Assembly (NCBI GenBank): GCA_019828595.1
Contig: JAHQRK010000001.1
Coordinates: 806,001 to 870,000 of the forward strand
Direction: 5' to 3'
Length of the DNA stretch: 64,000 nt
Origin: Aphanomyces cochlioides
Lineage: Eukaryota > Oomycota > Saprolegniomycetes > Saprolegniales > Verrucalvaceae
Under the pieces are notes generated by a model that saw nothing but the letters and a program-made list of their open reading frames with translations, searched no databases and was not told the origin of the DNA. Below, piece by piece: positions 62,682 to 64,000 of the stretch. The position numbers and the translations under genes were made by a program. The stretch's first letter is position 1; every line of letters begins with the position of its first letter.

Positions 62682-64000
62682 GGAGGAAGCGAATTGGGAA
62701 ATGGTCTCGATGCTCACTTCAACTCCGATCCAGCACAATTTTAATTTGACTTGGAGTTTGTATAGAAAGTTGAACATGGGTCAGTTTTGGCGTCTTTTTC
62801 CAATGGCACGTCGACGAGATGTACTCGCTCAGTCCAATCGCGACGACAAAGTCAAGTTCGTCACGGCCAAGAGGAGAAAGGAAAGCGCATTGGTCGCTTG
62901 ATAAAACGGACAGGCAACTGCGACGGAAGAGTGGGCTGTGCGCACTCGGCGCTACGATTTCATCACAGGACAACTCGCTGGAGAAGCGCGCGAAACTCTG
63001 CCGTGAAGCGGCGATTTGTTCTAGATCGTGCACATCTAGAGGATGAGCTGAGCGGAATCCTTGTCTTCTCTAGTCGACGACAGCGTCATATCAATGCATC
63101 GTTGACTAATGGATGCCCTCAGATTCTTAGACTGACTGCATCGTTCATGGTGTTTTCTTGGAGCAAGCCCCATGCGTTGCAACGGCACGGTCCGAGTGAA
63201 ACGAGACTATTTACCGAGAGGATTTCATTCAAATTGCTCCTGATCCACCCAGAGCTCATGTCGCGGCGGTATCTCGCTGTAGGTGAACTTTGCTTTGAGC
63301 GCCTTTGCCGTTGCAAACGAGCAGAGCGTCAAGGCGCTTGGTGTGCCCTAAGGACACCCGATGGAGTATGACTTGCCGCTACGTCAGGGACATAGTTTCG
63401 ATATCGTTTCATGCAGATTTAGAGGCTGAAGAGGCAAGGTCAATGGCTTCGTTGACGAGAGGATCGTTCAATGGACGGAAGAGTGCTTGGATGGATGTGA
63501 CCTTGGGATCTTTCTACGGCTAGAATGGGCGACGGCAGTAGAGTCTTTGTACTTTGAACGAATTGGAGGGAGACTGCGACGGTGGCGGCTAAAAGGAGCT
63601 GCTAAGAAGCCAACGCAGTGATTGCAGCACCTTGAGCGTCATGGAGACGTGCAATCCATGAAGAATGGCAGCTACATGCGTGGGGAACGATGGCCATTTC
63701 TGTGTCAACTTTTTCGCCAGTGTGAAGACATCAGGGTCCCAGATTCTGGTACCTCAAAGTAAGTGTTCGCGGAGCATCCAAGAAATGCTTCGACGACTAC
63801 ACATGAGTGGGCATTCGCAGACAGGAACCGATGAAGGAGCATACCCTCATTGAAGACGATTGCGTCGATAAAGCTTAGCCCGATCGAACATCGAATCTAC
63901 AATAAGGATCAGAATTCCGGGCGCGAATTAGACAATTAGTACCACCAATTTGAAGCTAAATGAAGAGCTCCCTGGCTCGACACTTGTGCGGCACGAAGAG
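62682..64000. other. Terminal 1.3 kb, no supported gene
   Basis: I see no gene here. A minus-strand stretch near 63440-63510 (TSIQALFRPLNDPLVNEAID) reads a little like a start helix of the array but has no exons to join. A plus-strand frame of 194 codons at 62787-63371 has no ATG near its start that fits a family and looks like chance. Confidence 0.35.

Overview
This is nuclear DNA of a filamentous eukaryote, most likely an oomycete of the Saprolegnia/Aphanomyces kind (inference). The grounds are dense genes with many tiny GT-AG introns (mostly 39-55 nt, often with GTAC donors and TAG acceptors), a myosin carrying ankyrin repeats and a FYVE finger, pogo-like and Crypton transposons, and AT-rich spacers between G/C-rich coding exons. 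No bacterial operons, rRNA or tRNA genes are visible. Multi-exon models below were built by reading splice sites by eye and checking that the phases close.

Region 1 (1-31 kb) is a gene-dense housekeeping block: ribosomal protein eS6, a kinesin-14, a myosin-ankyrin-FYVE protein, a second kinesin with a NudE-like N-terminus, a Ste20/GCK kinase, an unknown 711-residue protein, a dynamin-related GTPase, aspartate carbamoyltransferase, ribosomal protein eS12, a DYRK kinase, RNA polymerase III subunit 2 and histone acetyltransferase HAT1. Three motor genes lie side by side within the first 14 kb.

Region 2 (31-34 kb) and Region 5 (51-63 kb) hold the most interesting content: two blocks of a tandem, all minus-strand family of small amphipathic-helix proteins that I cannot match to a described family. 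Most members are built as a start exon, one or more exons of exactly 99 nt (33 codons), and a terminal exon, all joined by phase-0 introns. One gene (53434-56489) carries five such units in one reading frame. Two members have LEA-like 11-residue repeats, in which 33 codons is three repeats, yet share the same start exon and exon layout. This suggests one ancestral unit amplified both between and within genes.

Region 3 (34-43 kb) is a transposon island: a frameshifted Crypton-type tyrosine recombinase, a decayed DDE element, and two pogo/CENP-B-like elements, one inserted precisely into the right terminal inverted repeat of the other, with both TA duplications still readable.

Region 4 (43-50.5 kb) has a coiled-coil/START-like gene whose start codon lies 60 bp from the end of the outer pogo element, a 15-exon Slo-type K+ channel, and a BMT5-like (DUF2431) rRNA methyltransferase gene. 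A palindromic TTATCCGGATAA element recurs just upstream of several genes. The last 1.3 kb shows nothing I can support.
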